A stretch of 64,000 nt of DNA from Pyrus communis (lineage: Eukaryota; Streptophyta; Magnoliopsida; Rosales; Rosaceae), in assembly GCF_963583255.1 (NCBI RefSeq), contig NC_084815.1, positions 5,317,724 to 5,381,723 of the forward strand, given 5' to 3'. Shown here piece after piece: positions 1-11,002 of this stretch. Each line of letters opens with the position of its first letter. Within the stretch, counting starts at the first letter, position 1. Both the position numbers and the translations under genes were made by a program. The notes beneath the pieces are model-generated. The model saw only the letters and a list, made by a program, of their open reading frames with translations, was not told where the DNA came from and searched no databases.

Positions 1-870
1 TTGTATTTTTAAATTTAATATTTTTATTAATTTTACTTAGTGTATTTTTTAAACTCGTTTTTTTTTTTTTTTTTTTTTGTCTATTTTAGGACAACTTTGA
101 GATCGACCTAGAAGAGTTGGGTATTTCCGACTACATAACCCGGTTGTGGACTTTTCGATAAGGAGCAGATACACCAGCTGCACAATCTACTACTAGACTT
201 TTCCATCTCATGATGAAGCTCTAATCCATCCACATATGGATGTGGGACCATGATTTTTCAGGACCAGAGTAAGACAGATTGGAGGACGAATACTTCAGAA
301 GCCTGGTCATGAGCTCGACAGTCTCTATCATGGAGATGTACAAATGGATCAGTAATGCCACTAGTATCTTATTCAAGATAAGTGAGCAAAGTCCGTTGAC
401 TTCGTTGAGATAGACCATTCTTATTCCGCAAGAATACGAAGACCTAATCTGGTATGAAATCAACCAGATTTCCTATATTCTTGGATGCTCTATTCTCTTA
501 CCTACTACTTGAGTCTCATATTACTTACTAATTACCTACTACTTGAATCTCATATTACTTACTAATTTGACCATCGAAAAGCCTTTGTCTTAGTATAGCC
601 GGCTTGCTCTAGAAAAATCTGCATTTGCATGGTAAATTCCAATCTTTTGTAGGAAAGAATCGGCAAAATTAAACAACGTCAGTATACGTTTTTCTTAAAT
701 CTGTAAAACAGAAAATAAACGTGTGAAAACCGCATACGGAGCCGTCCACCACCAACCAAATAATACAAGCTGTCGTCGCAAGACCTGCGCTGTTGATTAG
801 CCGTTGCCATGCATGCATTTGAACGTTGTCATTGCGGGCCCCAACACGCGGCTCACTACTCTTCATACGT
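1..870. other. intergenic, degenerate, no gene seen
   Basis: AT-rich sequence with a T-run near 60-78. Positions 80-480 have higher complexity and give short peptide-like stretches broken by stops in every frame. They could be an old coding fragment of a retroelement, but I cannot name it. The part next to 870 is the distal promoter of the first arabinogalactan-peptide gene. Around 780-850 it shares words (for example GCCGTTGCCAT and TTTGAACGTTGTC) with the region upstream of the second copy. Confidence 0.5.
498..565. repeat. 34-bp direct repeat, two copies
   Basis: The unit starting TTACCTACTACTTGA is repeated twice with a 34-bp period and one A/G difference, so it is a recent small tandem duplication. 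No function is suggested. Confidence 0.8.
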
Positions 871-873
871 GGC

Positions 874-881
874 TATATAAA
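874..881 (+). promoter_or_regulatory. TATA box of AG-peptide gene 1
   Basis: TATATAAA lies 127 bp before the start codon, followed by a CA-rich leader. The same octamer occurs at a similar distance before the two paralogues (15139 and 20941), which supports it as the real core promoter. Transcription should start near 905-915. Confidence 0.75.
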
Positions 882-1000
882 CAAACTTTCACTACCCTAA
901 TTCTCACAACACAAACTAAAAGCCTCGAAAGTTCCAAACTGAAAAAACTCTCCACCAGCCCCATTTAGCAGCATCTCAAAAGCTCAAGTTCCAGTCACCA

Positions 1001-1201
1001 ATGGCGAAAGTTAGCATCTCCAGGGCCTTCTTCTTCGTCGTGATAGCATTGGCTGCAGCAACAATCTCGGCTCAGGAGAGCGCCCCGGCGCCGGCGCCTA
1101 TGGATGCTGGAGCGGCCTACTCTTCGCCTGTAAACGGTGCCGTATTAGGAGCATCGCTTATGGTCTCAGTTTTCGCCTTGTTCAAGCACTACTTGAATTA
1201 A
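1001..1201 (+). CDS. arabinogalactan peptide 1 (AGP23-like)
   Basis: An intact single-exon gene for a 66-residue cell-surface proteoglycan precursor. Residues 1 to about 24 are a signal peptide (basic start, hydrophobic FFFVVIALAAAT, small residues at ISA before Gln-25). The mature N-terminus holds a SAPAPAP motif, the Ala-Pro repeat whose prolines are hydroxylated and carry arabinogalactan in this family. A second hydrophobic stretch (about 44-61, VLGASLMVSVFALF) is the C-terminal signal expected for replacement by a GPI anchor, although a short KHYLN tail follows. The overall plan resembles AGP23-type AG peptides more than the AGP16/20 type; that assignment is by memory of family shape. The TATA box, the CA-rich leader and a 3' UTR block at 1286-1308 are shared with two paralogues downstream, so this is a real expressed gene family. 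Confidence 0.85.
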   Translation: MAKVSISRAFFFVVIALAAATISAQESAPAPAPMDAGAAYSSPVNGAVLGASLMVSVFALFKHYLN

Positions 1202-1329
1202 TTTATTTATTGCAACTAGAAAGTTGTTGATTGATTTTGATGGAATATGATTTGTATGTGGGGTTTCGTTGAGGGATTATTTTTGTTGGATCTTTGATTC
1301 ACTACATTCAAATAAAAATATGCTGATTA

Positions 1330-2500
1330 TTATTTCGTCTGAAAATATACTTGTCACTACTTTTGTTGTATTGCTGTGGCACAAATCATTACCAAATGTT
1401 ATCAGAACTATCAATCATTTGTTGTTAAAATTTAAAAAGTTTTAAATAAAAAGCCATTGATTTTTATGGACTTTGAATGCTCTTACAGTAAGTTTCTTGT
1501 CATAGCAAATCGTACCTCTTACTTTAAGATTTTGATGTATTTCATTTTTCTCAATTCTTTGATAATATACTCCACCACCTACCGTAATGCAATGACTATC
1601 ATTATCACTACTTCCACCATCACGACACCACCACCATTGCCACCTCTGTACCACCATCATCAACACAGCCCTCTATCCCTACTCCTCCACCACCCGGCCA
1701 CCACAATCACCACCTCTACTATTATCGACGCCACCAAAGATACCAACTTCACTACCACTGTCTTGCCAACAATCATCATGTGACACTTCCACCATCATCG
1801 TCGCCACCATCAACTCATAAGACCACTCTGTCATAGTCATGATCGCCATTTCAATAATGAAAACTTAAAAATAGTAATGATTATTAATAAATTTATCATT
1901 AAAAAGTCTATGACAATCCACAAAACTTTAAAAAAATTGTAGCATTTAACTCTCCAAAAATCTGCAAAAGTCTATAATTTAACTCTTTTATTTTCCACAA
2001 AACTATATCATTAAAAGTCTATAAAAAAGCTTTGTGAAGTTTATAATAGCCAGAAAAAGTCTACTAAATTCTTGAAAGTCTACCACTTTAAAAAACTATA
2101 CAGGTCCATATAAATCTTAATAATATACCCCCCTAGACTTCAGACGTTCTACTCTGAATCTGCCGCTTCCATCCAATTTCATCAAATGTTACTAGGTAAA
2201 CCCCAAAATTCTTAAGTACCTGGCTTCACGAAAGATCATCCGAAAAGTATCAACTATATCCCTTTAATTAGAAGAGTCTAAAAACCGTAAAACTGCAAAA
2301 TCATATCTAAACGTGATAAAATAAAAAGAAAACTAATGAAAATACTTTGAAAATTTTAAATTTTTAATAAAAAATGATATATTAATTTTATTTAATGGTT
2401 AGTACAAAGCTCAACATTAAACAAGTGCGATTAAAATGGCCCAAACAAAATAAAATTCTGATTTCTCAATTTTGCCCCTAACTTTTTAGGTTATGTCAGT
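1330..2500. other. intergenic, CCA/CAT-rich low complexity and A/T-rich DNA
   Basis: About 1575-1860 is a degenerate trinucleotide tract (CCA, CAT, CAC). It opens spurious frames on both strands but has no codon bias or family match. From 1900 to 2110 the words AAAGTCTA and CACAAAACT recur several times in slightly varied form, which suggests an old repeat or MITE. Nothing coding is recognised. Confidence 0.5.
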
Positions 2501-2710
2501 TTTGTTTTCCGGTTAGTACAGTCAGTGTCGGAGAACTGAGTTATAAGGGCCAATTACTTCACTGTTGCAGATTTTTTAATTTAGGGTTTTGATTTGATTG
2601 CTTTCTTTCTGCTACCCAGCTAGGGATTTTTGGGCTTGAGGAACTCGATCAAATTAGGGTTCTTTTTCTTCTTGTTCCTGTTCAAAGAATCAATCATAGA
2701 AGAAGAGGCA

Positions 2711-2869
2711 ATGGCGACGGAATCATCGGAGGGAGAAGAGGATGCAAAGCCAACTGCTGGTAGTCGACGACGATCTCAGAGAAATGGGCAAGAAGGTCCA
2801 GCAAAGAAACTAAGAGACTGGAAATCATTTTCAATTCTTCAATTCTTGTTAATTACTAATAACTGCTAA
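2711..2869 (+). pseudogene. truncated N-terminus of an unrecognised charged protein
   Basis: A start codon in good context (GAGGCAATGGCG) opens a 52-codon frame. It begins with an acidic and Ser-rich stretch, then a basic stretch (GSRRRSQRN) and KKLRDWKS, and then falls into hydrophobic AT-rich codons and a stop. The leader before it (TTAGGGTTT words, GAAGAAGAGGC just ahead of the ATG) looks like a genuine plant 5' UTR. A possible splice donor was not evident where similarity to coding sequence ends. I read this as exon 1 of a gene whose remainder is lost or far away, or a captured gene fragment. The family is not recognised. Confidence 0.35.
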
Positions 2870-2879
2870 GATACGGGAT

Positions 2880-4171
2880 GTTTGTTTAAATCTCTTATCG
2901 ATCCTCAGATGAAGAGTACAATTTTGGTTTTTGGGATGGTATTAAGAAGTTGGAAGGAGTTAAAACAGAGCTTTTGGGATGTTCTTGTAATATTCTATTG
3001 TTTTTCTGTCTTTATCAATTAGAAAACACGTACAGGAAGATGTAATCCAAAAAAAAAGGTGTTTGGGATTTAAGATTTGATACCTGGGTTCTGAGATTGG
3101 ATCGAAGAAAACGATTGATCCCCATATTTTTTATTTTCTTTTATCTTCTGCAACAAAACATGCAAAGAAGGAGAGTTCTTCAGCGACTGGAGTCTCTGAG
3201 TGCCTTCGGTGACTGGTAGGTCTTTCTATACTAAAATGAAATCAAAGATGCTGCCAAATGTGTCCAAATACGTTTCAATTACCACATTTCCTGTTCCATT
3301 TGCCCTTATTATCCAAATCACCAATTCTTAATAATGATGGTGATTACATATATCATCATCATTGACTCTGCTGCTCAAGTGGAAATGTGGAATCATCCTT
3401 TTCTCTAAAACTCTGCAAATGTGGGATTTGCCTGTAACAATATTTCCCATTCTGAGCGATATTTTATTATAATATTGTTACATAAAAAAAGAATTTGAAT
3501 ATGAATGTTTACACTGTCTAGCTAACTTGTCAACGTCTAGGATTACGTTATTTTTGTAATTAGCAAAGTATAAACTTAAAACTACTGTGAGATGAGAAAT
3601 GTGATCCGGTGAAGAAACGAAGAGACCGGAGATGCCGGACCTTGAACTGAAATTGGATGGAACCCCTAAACGACATTCGAAGCGCCATGAGGAAGTTTCT
3701 CTTTGTAATCTATGTATCGTTAGTCTCTCATGCGTTTGTTCGCAAAATTTGATATCGTTAATGAAAATGGCGGAGTTCTACACCCATGGATCTTGCTTAT
3801 CGATATATAGGCCTTTTTATCGTTTTTAGGTGGTGGCGCTCGTTTTGTGCAGTTGGTAGTGAATACCAGAGTTTTTTCTATCCGTGAGATCCTACTGGAG
3901 CACCTTCAGTTTGGGAGATGATGGCATATCCAAGACGACAAGATGACCACCAAGATGAAGCATGAGAAGATGGTGGGATCCAAGTTATGGGTGCTGGTTT
4001 GATTTTGGTTGGTCACGGTGATTTTAATGGTGATGCGGTGCGGCGGTGATGTGGTCTGCAGCTAGAGATGTGAAAAAAGAGGGAAAAGATGGTTGGGAAC
4101 GTGAAGGAAGATAATTGCTGCACCTTTTATTTTCTTATTTATTTATTTGTTTTACGGTGGACTTATTTTGC
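2880..4171. other. intergenic, no convincing gene
   Basis: Mixed-complexity sequence. A short open frame at 3632-3829 and GC-richer words around 3830-4080 could be decayed exons of the gene fragment at 2711, but no domain is recognisable and stops are frequent. Confidence 0.4.
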
Positions 4172-4499
4172 TTAGACCATCTCCAACAATGACCTAAAAC
4201 CTAAAATTTTCTTTTTTTTTCCCCCCAAAATCTACTCCAAACCATGATCTAAAACTAACCTAAAACCTAAAACTCATTTGAGGGTCAAATACCAGCCCAG
4301 ATTTAAGCCACAAACCAAAATGGACCCCACCAACTGAAATTGAAATTGGGGCTGTGAAGCCCAGTTTCCACTTTGGGACGCGCGCACGCGCTGCACGCGC
4401 TATGACTGTCTGCCAAACAACAACCCCACGTGGGGCTGTTCCCTCATGTTTCAAAGCAAAAAGTAGCCGTTAGGCTGCTTTTTGTAATTAAATGGTGAT

Positions 4500-4645
4500 G
4501 TTAAATGGATCCAACGGCTACTTTTTTTTTTTTTTAGTTTTATATTTATGTATTTATTGAATCCAACGGCTTAGATCAAATATAATTAAATATAACAATA
4601 AAAAAAAAGATCTAACGGTCCAAATTTAAATCCAACGGCTAGAAT
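4500..4645. repeat. subterminal TCCAACGG motif cluster of PIF copy 1
   Basis: ATCCAACGGCT-like words occur four times (near 4508, 4561, 4611 and 4632, the third as TCTAACGGTCC). The same motif, reversed, is clustered at the matching end of copy 2. Repeats of this kind inside the termini are usually binding sites for element-encoded proteins; that role is inference here. Confidence 0.6.
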
Positions 4646-4795
4646 AATTTAAAAAAATTATTTAACTTAAAATTCAACCAAAAACTCTATAAATACCTAT
4701 GTATTTGTTCAAACATCCACACAAAACTCACTTTTCTCCTACAATTCTTCCAATTTTTCTTTATACCATTTATTCTCATTTCTAGAATTTTCAAG

Positions 4796-5769
4796 ATGGC
4801 AAAAGAGCATGTTAGAGGTCGTAATTGGACCTTTGACGAAGATATTGCTTTATGTTTGGCATGGATTTCGATTAGCGAAGATGGTGCCATCGGCACCAAT
4901 CAAAATAGAAAGGTTTTATGGGGTAAAATCGTTGATAAGTTCCATGAAAACTCCAACGCCAGTCGAAGGGAAGTTGGTGGTGTTTATGATCGGTGGAAGA
5001 TTATCAACAAAGCGTGCACTTTATGGAAAGGAAGCTTGGAGAGAGCCATGGTTGACATGCCTAGTGGAAGGGGCGCCTCAGAAATTGTGAGTTTATTTGT
5101 TGATATTTTAGTTGTCATGTACATAATAGTATTTTGCAACTAATTGTTTTTATGTATTTGTTGCATAGGGTGACAAAGCAATGGCAATTTACAAGACAAG
5201 AACTACACCAAAAAATCAAGCTTTTAAGTTGCATCATGCTTGGAACATCCTCAAGGATTGTCCGAGGTGGGGAACCGATGTGAACCAACAATGTGGAAGA
5301 TTATTTCATAATGAAGCCCCACCCCCAAATGATGTCAATGAAGGTGTGAATTTTGCCGACAATGAAGGTGTCGAACAAATGACCCCAACTTCTTCTTTTG
5401 CAAGGTCCCCGTGTAGAGATAAGCAAAAGGAAGCAAAGAGAAAAGGGAAGTCCCAAGATCCGACACGTGCACAATTTGCTAGCGAAATGGCAATAATGAA
5501 CGAAATCCAATGCCGTCCGCAAAAAAGAATCGGCCCAAATGCTTTTGGCCATGAAGGAACAAGGGGATAGGGAGCAAGAAAGGTACGAAACAAATTTGAT
5601 AATGGAGGACCTGGACAAATACACTCCAGAGAGGAAGAGATACTTACGTGTTAAGCAAAAGGAAATTTTACGAAGGAATGCCACAAGGAGTATATTTCAA
5701 GATGATGATTCATCTCAAGACTATCACCCAAGTCCATCACCAAGTCAAGATGGTGAATATCATTATTAA
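4796..5769 (+). pseudogene. Myb/SANT-like PIF/Harbinger accessory protein (frameshifted)
   Basis: Exon 1 (4796-5086, 97 codons) ends at a GTGAGT donor. Exon 2 starts at 5169 after TTGCATAG, phase 0. The N-terminal part (RGRNWTFDEDIALCLAW ... VYDRWKIINKACTLWKG) is the trihelix/SANT-like DNA-binding domain found in the Harbinger ORF1 protein. The second part contains the basic KQKEAKRKGKSQ stretch and a C-terminal charged helix (TPERKRYLRVKQKEI), as in plant proteins labelled 'NAM-associated C-terminal'. Comparison with copy 2 shows a single-base indel near 5510-5520. The first frame runs to a stop at 5570 while the true C-terminus continues in another frame to 5769. The gene is therefore broken, though only once. 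Confidence 0.8.
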
Positions 5770-6207
5770 GTTTATGTAGTCTATGAGTTTTCGATTGTAT
5801 TAAGTTTATGTAGTTTATTAATTGTTTTTTTTAATTTTTTAAGTTTATGTGGTTTATTAATTGTCTTTTTTATTTTTTAAGTTTATGTGGTTTATTAAAT
5901 GTCGTTGGTATTAAGTTTATGTGGTTTATCTTGATTTTCATGTATTGATTTAGTGATTTTTCAAAATTTATCGGAATTTAAATATTTTTAGGTTAAAATG
6001 TTCATAAAATTAATTTAGGATAGTCTACATAAATTTTTTTTTTTTAAAAAGTTAATTTTAAAAAAAAATAGCCTTAATTCATTCTTTGATAATCTGGGGC
6101 TAAAATTTTAAGCCAGAAGGGTTGGAGTAGAAAAGTTGTTTCTGGGCTAAAACCTAAATTTTCTGGGCTAAATATTTTTAGGTTTTAAGTCACCATTGGA
6201 GATGGTC

Positions 6208-6559
6208 TTATATTATTAAGGTAAAGGACATGTGTATAGCGAGTTCCATAAGAGTCGCTTGGAGGGCGAGTCTATTTAACATTTCTCATTTTACTTAGAT
6301 TTTGATACAGAAGTTGAGAGAGACAGAGAGTAGGAGAGCCCAAAATGTCATATTTCACCGTCGTTGTCATCATCATGATGTCAAAGGCACTATTACTGGA
6401 ATTTGAAGTCACCATTTCAAGTGGGTTCTCGTGTCTTTGTTCCAATAAAAAATTTTACAAAATAGAAAACTAAATAAAATTAAAATTGAATATTTATAAA
6501 GCAATTGTTGTCAAAAGTGTGATTACATATTCTTGTTTGTCGTTTGGTGGATGTAATCT
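6208..6559. other. intergenic, nothing recognised
   Basis: AT-rich DNA between the PIF element and a minisatellite. There are no open frames or structures I can support. Confidence 0.5.
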
Positions 6560-6862
6560 TGTATTATTTATGGAACTACAACAAAATTATGCATATTTTT
6601 AAAAACTAAACAAAAATAACTCACATTATTTTTGAAAGGGAACAAAATAAACACTATTTCTGGAACTACAACAAAATAATCACACTATTTTTGAAACCGA
6701 ATCAAAATAATACACACTATTTTTGGATATATTACAAAACAACTCACACTATTTCTGAAACTGAACAAAAATAATTTACATTATATTTGGAAGTGAACAA
6801 AATAAACATTATTTCTGAAGCTGCACCAAAATAACCCGCACTATTTCTGAAAGTAAACCAAA
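6560..6862. repeat. minisatellite, about ten copies, period near 31 bp
   Basis: The core CACTATTTCTGAAACTGAAC with CAAAATAA linkers recurs at about 6564, 6591, 6625, 6653, 6684, 6716, 6748, 6779, 6808 and 6840. Spacing is 29-32 bp and the copies have diverged. It abuts the LTR-like repeat that starts at 6869. Confidence 0.8.
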
Positions 6863-6868
6863 ATATTG

Positions 6869-7518
6869 TGGATGCAAATTTCCGCTTTCTTCTTCTTGAA
6901 CAAAAATGCACCTGCAAAATAGTTAACACCTTAGGTCAAGGCCAAGAGCCTCATGCGTCCATGATGAATTAGGGGGGGCTTTGGCTGAAGAACCTTTGAT
7001 GCCAAAGTTAGAATTTGAGGTAAAGAAATTTGGAGAATTTTGCAAGAGAGTTGGAATTAGGTTTTTGGAGAAATGAGGTGGCACTTATAGGGGTGTGGCC
7101 GGCCCCCTTTGGAGAGATGGGAACTGGCCACATATGGTGGTTTTTGGGTGTAATTGCAAGATATTATGTCAAAATAATATCTTGCAATCAATTAGGAAAT
7201 TAATTAATTATTAGGAAATTAATCAATTAATTTAGGTAATTAATCCTATTTTGAATGAATAATTGAAGGTTACCTTGTGGGGAGGATTTGATGAGGATGG
7301 ATGAAATAGGTTTTGAATAAATACCTATTTTGATCACTTTTGACATTGATTGTGCCATGATTGTTCGCTGTTTGCGCGTAGAAGTTCTAGTGTGCCTTGA
7401 CGGTAATACTGTCATTTTTCACCCAAAAGTACACGTGTCGCCTCCATAATTTTCTGGATTATTTTTTACTCCACAAATGCCCCCGCACCTGCTGGGATGG
7501 TCGCAGGAATGGGTAACA
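6869..7518 (-). repeat. 3' LTR of the gypsy remnant (outer limit tentative)
   Basis: The first 270 bp match the copy at 11003. The extension to 7518 rests on a TG start (TGTTACCC on the - strand) and an LTR-like AT-rich interior. No polypurine tract is obvious directly beside it; the best purine run (GGGGAGGGGGA on the - strand, 7700-7712) lies about 190 bp further in. Confidence 0.5.
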
Positions 7519-8582
7519 GATGTAAAGATCTCCAGCTTTGATGCATATTCTCACTTGGACTTGGAATTAGATTCTCCTTGAAAAGGGAAATAAATCGCCT
7601 CTAAAGCTTATTTAAGCCTACCTTAAGTAGGGGATTAAATCAACTTCGAAGGTTAATTATTTGTCCCTACAAGAAAGAGAGAAAACTAGAGGATATTTGG
7701 TCCCCCTCCCCTAACACTCATCTTTGCTTGCCCATGCAAAGAACCGTCTTCTGTTGATTTCTTTGTCTTCTCTGCACCTCACCGATGTAAGAAAAACTTA
7801 ATTCTCCTTGTTTTTTTCTTTGGTGGTGCTGCCACGGGGCATTCATCTGCTGGCAGAGGCCAGAAGTCAGCTTGGCATGGGCTAAGGAGATGGTGTGGTA
7901 GAGACCATTATTTGTGCTGGTCGGCTTGACTGAAGCCAAGGATTGGCTCGACATGGGCCGAGGAAGTGGTATGGAATGGACCACGGTTTGGGCCGCCTCG
8001 TCTGGGCTGCTTGCCAAAAATGAGGAAACTCCTTGAGTTTGATTTCTCAGTTGTCATATATGGAACAGTCAAGGATGGAGCTACCAAGATCGGAGCTGCT
8101 AAAGATGAAGTGTCGGATGAGGAACTATTAAGTGCAAATTGGCTGCTGCCCCTTAACCATTCGCTGCCTAGTTGGTATTCAAGCATTCGATCTTTTGAGC
8201 TATGTGGCCTTCTCGCACTGGAGAGCTTACCCATATGGGTGCCGGGGAATTGGTTTACCTTCTCGCACTGGAGAGCAATTAGTTTATCCTATCGCATTGG
8301 AGAGCAGACCCAAATGAGGATTTGAGCAGTTGCTGTAGACAGCAATTAAGCCTAGCTTATGAATGACTTCTTGAATCTTTATTGAGAATAAAGAAATGGA
8401 TTAACTGTGTTGGAAGGTAGAAACTGCATAACAAACTAGATAATCCTTGGTTTGCAAGGTCTTGTGCGTTAAGCTGCTTGAGACTTTGAACTTATTTGGA
8501 AAAGTCGTAACGAGGTTCAGGGGGTGATGGAGATTTCCCCTGCTTGTGTAAGCCTTGTCGTTGACCTATTAAGATACTTGTC

Positions 8583-9400
8583 TCACCAGCCCTCACTTAT
8601 CAGCTTCTTTAGGTATCGCTTCCACTTCTGGCAGCTGTTAGTAGTATGGCCTGGTCCTTGATGGAATGCATAATACTTTGTCTGATCCAGCCTAGTAAGA
8701 TCACCCTTCATAGGTGGTGGCAGTTCGAACCAAGGTTCGTCCTTAAGCTTACAAAGAATTTGGCTGATTGGAACTATGAACTTAGTGAATGTTTCAGGCA
8801 CTGAGTCTTCTCTAGTTGGGGAACGTTCCATACGCTTCTTTTCTGACTCATTTTGTTAGACTATTTGGCTTCGTCCTATAGTGCGTGTTTCTCTACCAAA
8901 GCATACGAAGTTGCCAGGGTCAGTTCTTCTCCCATGATAAGTTTTCCGAATAAAGGGTGTTCGGTAGGAAACCCATTTCTGAATGCTGTCATTGCAATGT
9001 CTTCGTTGCAGCCAACAATCTTGGCCTTCTCCGTTTCGAACCTTTTGACGTAGTCGCGAATTGTCTCCCAATGACATTTTACAATGCTAAAAGATGGTCG
9101 GATGTCCTTTTGATTGAGCGGTTAGATGAATATTCCTTAGTGAAAAATAAGGAAATTTCGTTGAAACTCCAGATCGACTGTGATGGCAGGGTGTGAAACC
9201 AGTTTTGCACCTCGCCTTGTATAGTTATGGAAAAAAGTTTGCACATAAGCGCGTCGTTGTTCCTGTAGAGGATTATGGTACTATGGTAATGCTTAAGATG
9301 TTGGTTCGGATCTTTGTCTCATTTGTAAGTAGTGAAGTAAGGCATAGTGAACCTGCGAGGCTGATCTGTTCGCTTAATCTAATCCATGAATGGTGACCTG
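8583..9400 (-). pseudogene. decayed Ty3/gypsy gag
   Basis: Translating the - strand across frames gives hallmark gag pieces. SIWSFNEISLFFTKEYSSN (about 9090-9180) is a retrotransposon gag helix. A frame-shifted segment (8860-9060) still spells FGKLIMGEELTLATSYA-like codons in an alternate frame. The open frame 8583-8831 has KYYAFHQGPGHTTNSCQKW, a CCHC-like knuckle region. At least two frameshifts and several stops separate these. Capsid formation was the ancestral role, and no functional product is possible now. Confidence 0.7.
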
Positions 9401-10983
9401 TTTATGTTAGTCATGTTTCATCGAAACGCATCATTAGTAGCCTCGCTAGGTTGGAAATCACGCAATTGTTCAGTTAGAAGCCTCTTAACTTCTTTTTAAA
9501 TTTGCCTCTGCTGGGGCAGTGAAACTTTCAACTACCCCCGGTCATGACCTATTGGTCTAGGTCGCTCTTCCCTACGCTCGACTCGTCTATGCCGTGGCTA
9601 CGGTGCATGTGGCACATCATTGGTAAACGAGCGGATTGTTTACAAGCTGCCGATTGAACTTGAGCCAGATTGAGTGACTGCTTCTTTCCATCCGCTGTGT
9701 TGCCTACTTCAATGTGAGGTGGAGAATGCTCCTTACGAGTCTAGTTGTGAATGAACACTTCACCTGGAATGTTGTTCATGTTGATAATCGAAGTGTGGCC
9801 TCAACCGTGAACGTATGCTTGTCCTTGAGCTTGATCGAGAGTGCTCGCTCCTCCGCGCGATAAGATAAGAGTATACAATATCCTGAGGATCCAAGCAAGG
9901 GCGTAAACTGCTAGAACACTCGAATCGTGATTGGATGAAGGGCTGCTTGCCGAAACATTGTTGGAGAGGTTCGTCGTCTACCTTTGTCATGCTTCATGAC
10001 ACCTCGTCTAGGGCACGTTGCATCTTGGTTTGCTGCAAGAGCTGATTCACCAAGGTCATTTGCTGTGCGAGGGTGTTTGTCAACTCTACGACTTATCGAG
10101 AAAAATATGGTTCGTCATTCGGGTTGGAAGAGTTTAGACGATATGCATCTCCTTGAGTATGGAAGTGTAATGGACTCTGGACGCGAGATTTGAGTCAGGA
10201 AATGTCAAATCTTCAGAGAAATGGGATGAAAATGCCCCTGGTTCAATCCTCAGTCCAGATATCTAAATCCGGGATGATTGAATTGATCTTAGACCAGTCA
10301 GGATCGCCAAGTGAGCCACATAAGTAGGTTGGGCTGTGGAAGTGGGCCGTGCCACGTGCAGGGTGCGTGGGCCCAATGCAGTGCTGGGAGTGCAATGGAT
10401 CTTGGCCAAGGGAATGGTCAGCGTAAATCGGGGCTGCAATGCGTCTTAGGCATGCGTTGCTTGGGCAGTGGTTTGGGCCTGCTCCCGCTAGGCTTAGCTT
10501 GGCTGCCCTGCAACGTGGGCTGCAGATTGGGCCGCTTGCTGGGCTATTTGTGCAGTTGCTGCCAGCGCCTAGGCCTGGGCTTGGTCGTAGGTTTGGGCTG
10601 GTGTAGTGGCAGCGCATAAGGCCATGGTCTGCTACCATGGAGCTAGCCCACTCTCCACTGCCACGGTGGTCCCCGTGGTTGCCATGGTGGTGGTGCTTCG
10701 TGGTGGCAAAGTTGCTCCTTTGCTGCCACGTTGAGCCTTGTGGATCGTCATAGTGGGGCTACATCACAATCTCCATCACTTGATTCAGAACTTTGAACGT
10801 AGGAAGTTTCGTTCGTTGTGGTTTCCAAATTTCTTGTCATTGTACTTTTCTTTTACATTTATTCAAAGAATTTTTTATATGAAAAAATTCTAGGAATAAG
10901 AACGTACGAAAAATCTACGAATGAACAAAAAAATGAGAAACCTTGAATGCAAGAGTCTTCTTCGAGCGTGTGAATCAAACTCT
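9401..10983 (-). other. 5' internal region of the gypsy remnant
   Basis: GC-richer than its surroundings. The part 10240-10640 encodes Ala/Pro/Ser-rich low-complexity peptide on the - strand, as is common upstream of gag cores. Frames are broken. It ends at the primer-binding-site candidate (10984-11002). Confidence 0.45.
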
Positions 10984-11002
10984 CAATTAAAGCACCAATC
11001 TC
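10984..11002 (-). other. candidate primer-binding site
   Basis: Directly after the LTR end (GCATCCA on the - strand) comes GAGATTGGTGCTTTAATTG. This is the position and general look of a tRNA-complementary primer site in gypsy elements. Which tRNA it pairs with was not determined. Confidence 0.5.

Larger units (their letters stand above)
4175..6207 (+). mobile_element. PIF/Harbinger element, copy 1, carrying only the Myb-like gene
   Basis: Terminal inverted repeats begin GACCATCTCCAA and end with its complement TTGGAGATGGTC. Similarity runs inward about 33 bp (AAACCTAAAA at both ends). The element is flanked by TTA at 4172-4174 and 6208-6210, the 3-bp target duplication typical of PIF/Harbinger. 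It is 2,033 bp long. It encodes one spliced SANT/Myb-like protein and has no DDE transposase, so it is non-autonomous and would need enzyme from elsewhere. A second, diverged copy lies at 32927-35086 in the opposite orientation. Confidence 0.9.

Noticed and set aside
1442..1783. Open frames on both strands at a CCA/CAT tract
   Set aside because: Trinucleotide low complexity explains the absence of stops on both strands.
7718..8325. Several 60-119 codon frames on both strands
   Set aside because: They lie in the internal region of a decayed gypsy element, show no domain, and conflict with each other.
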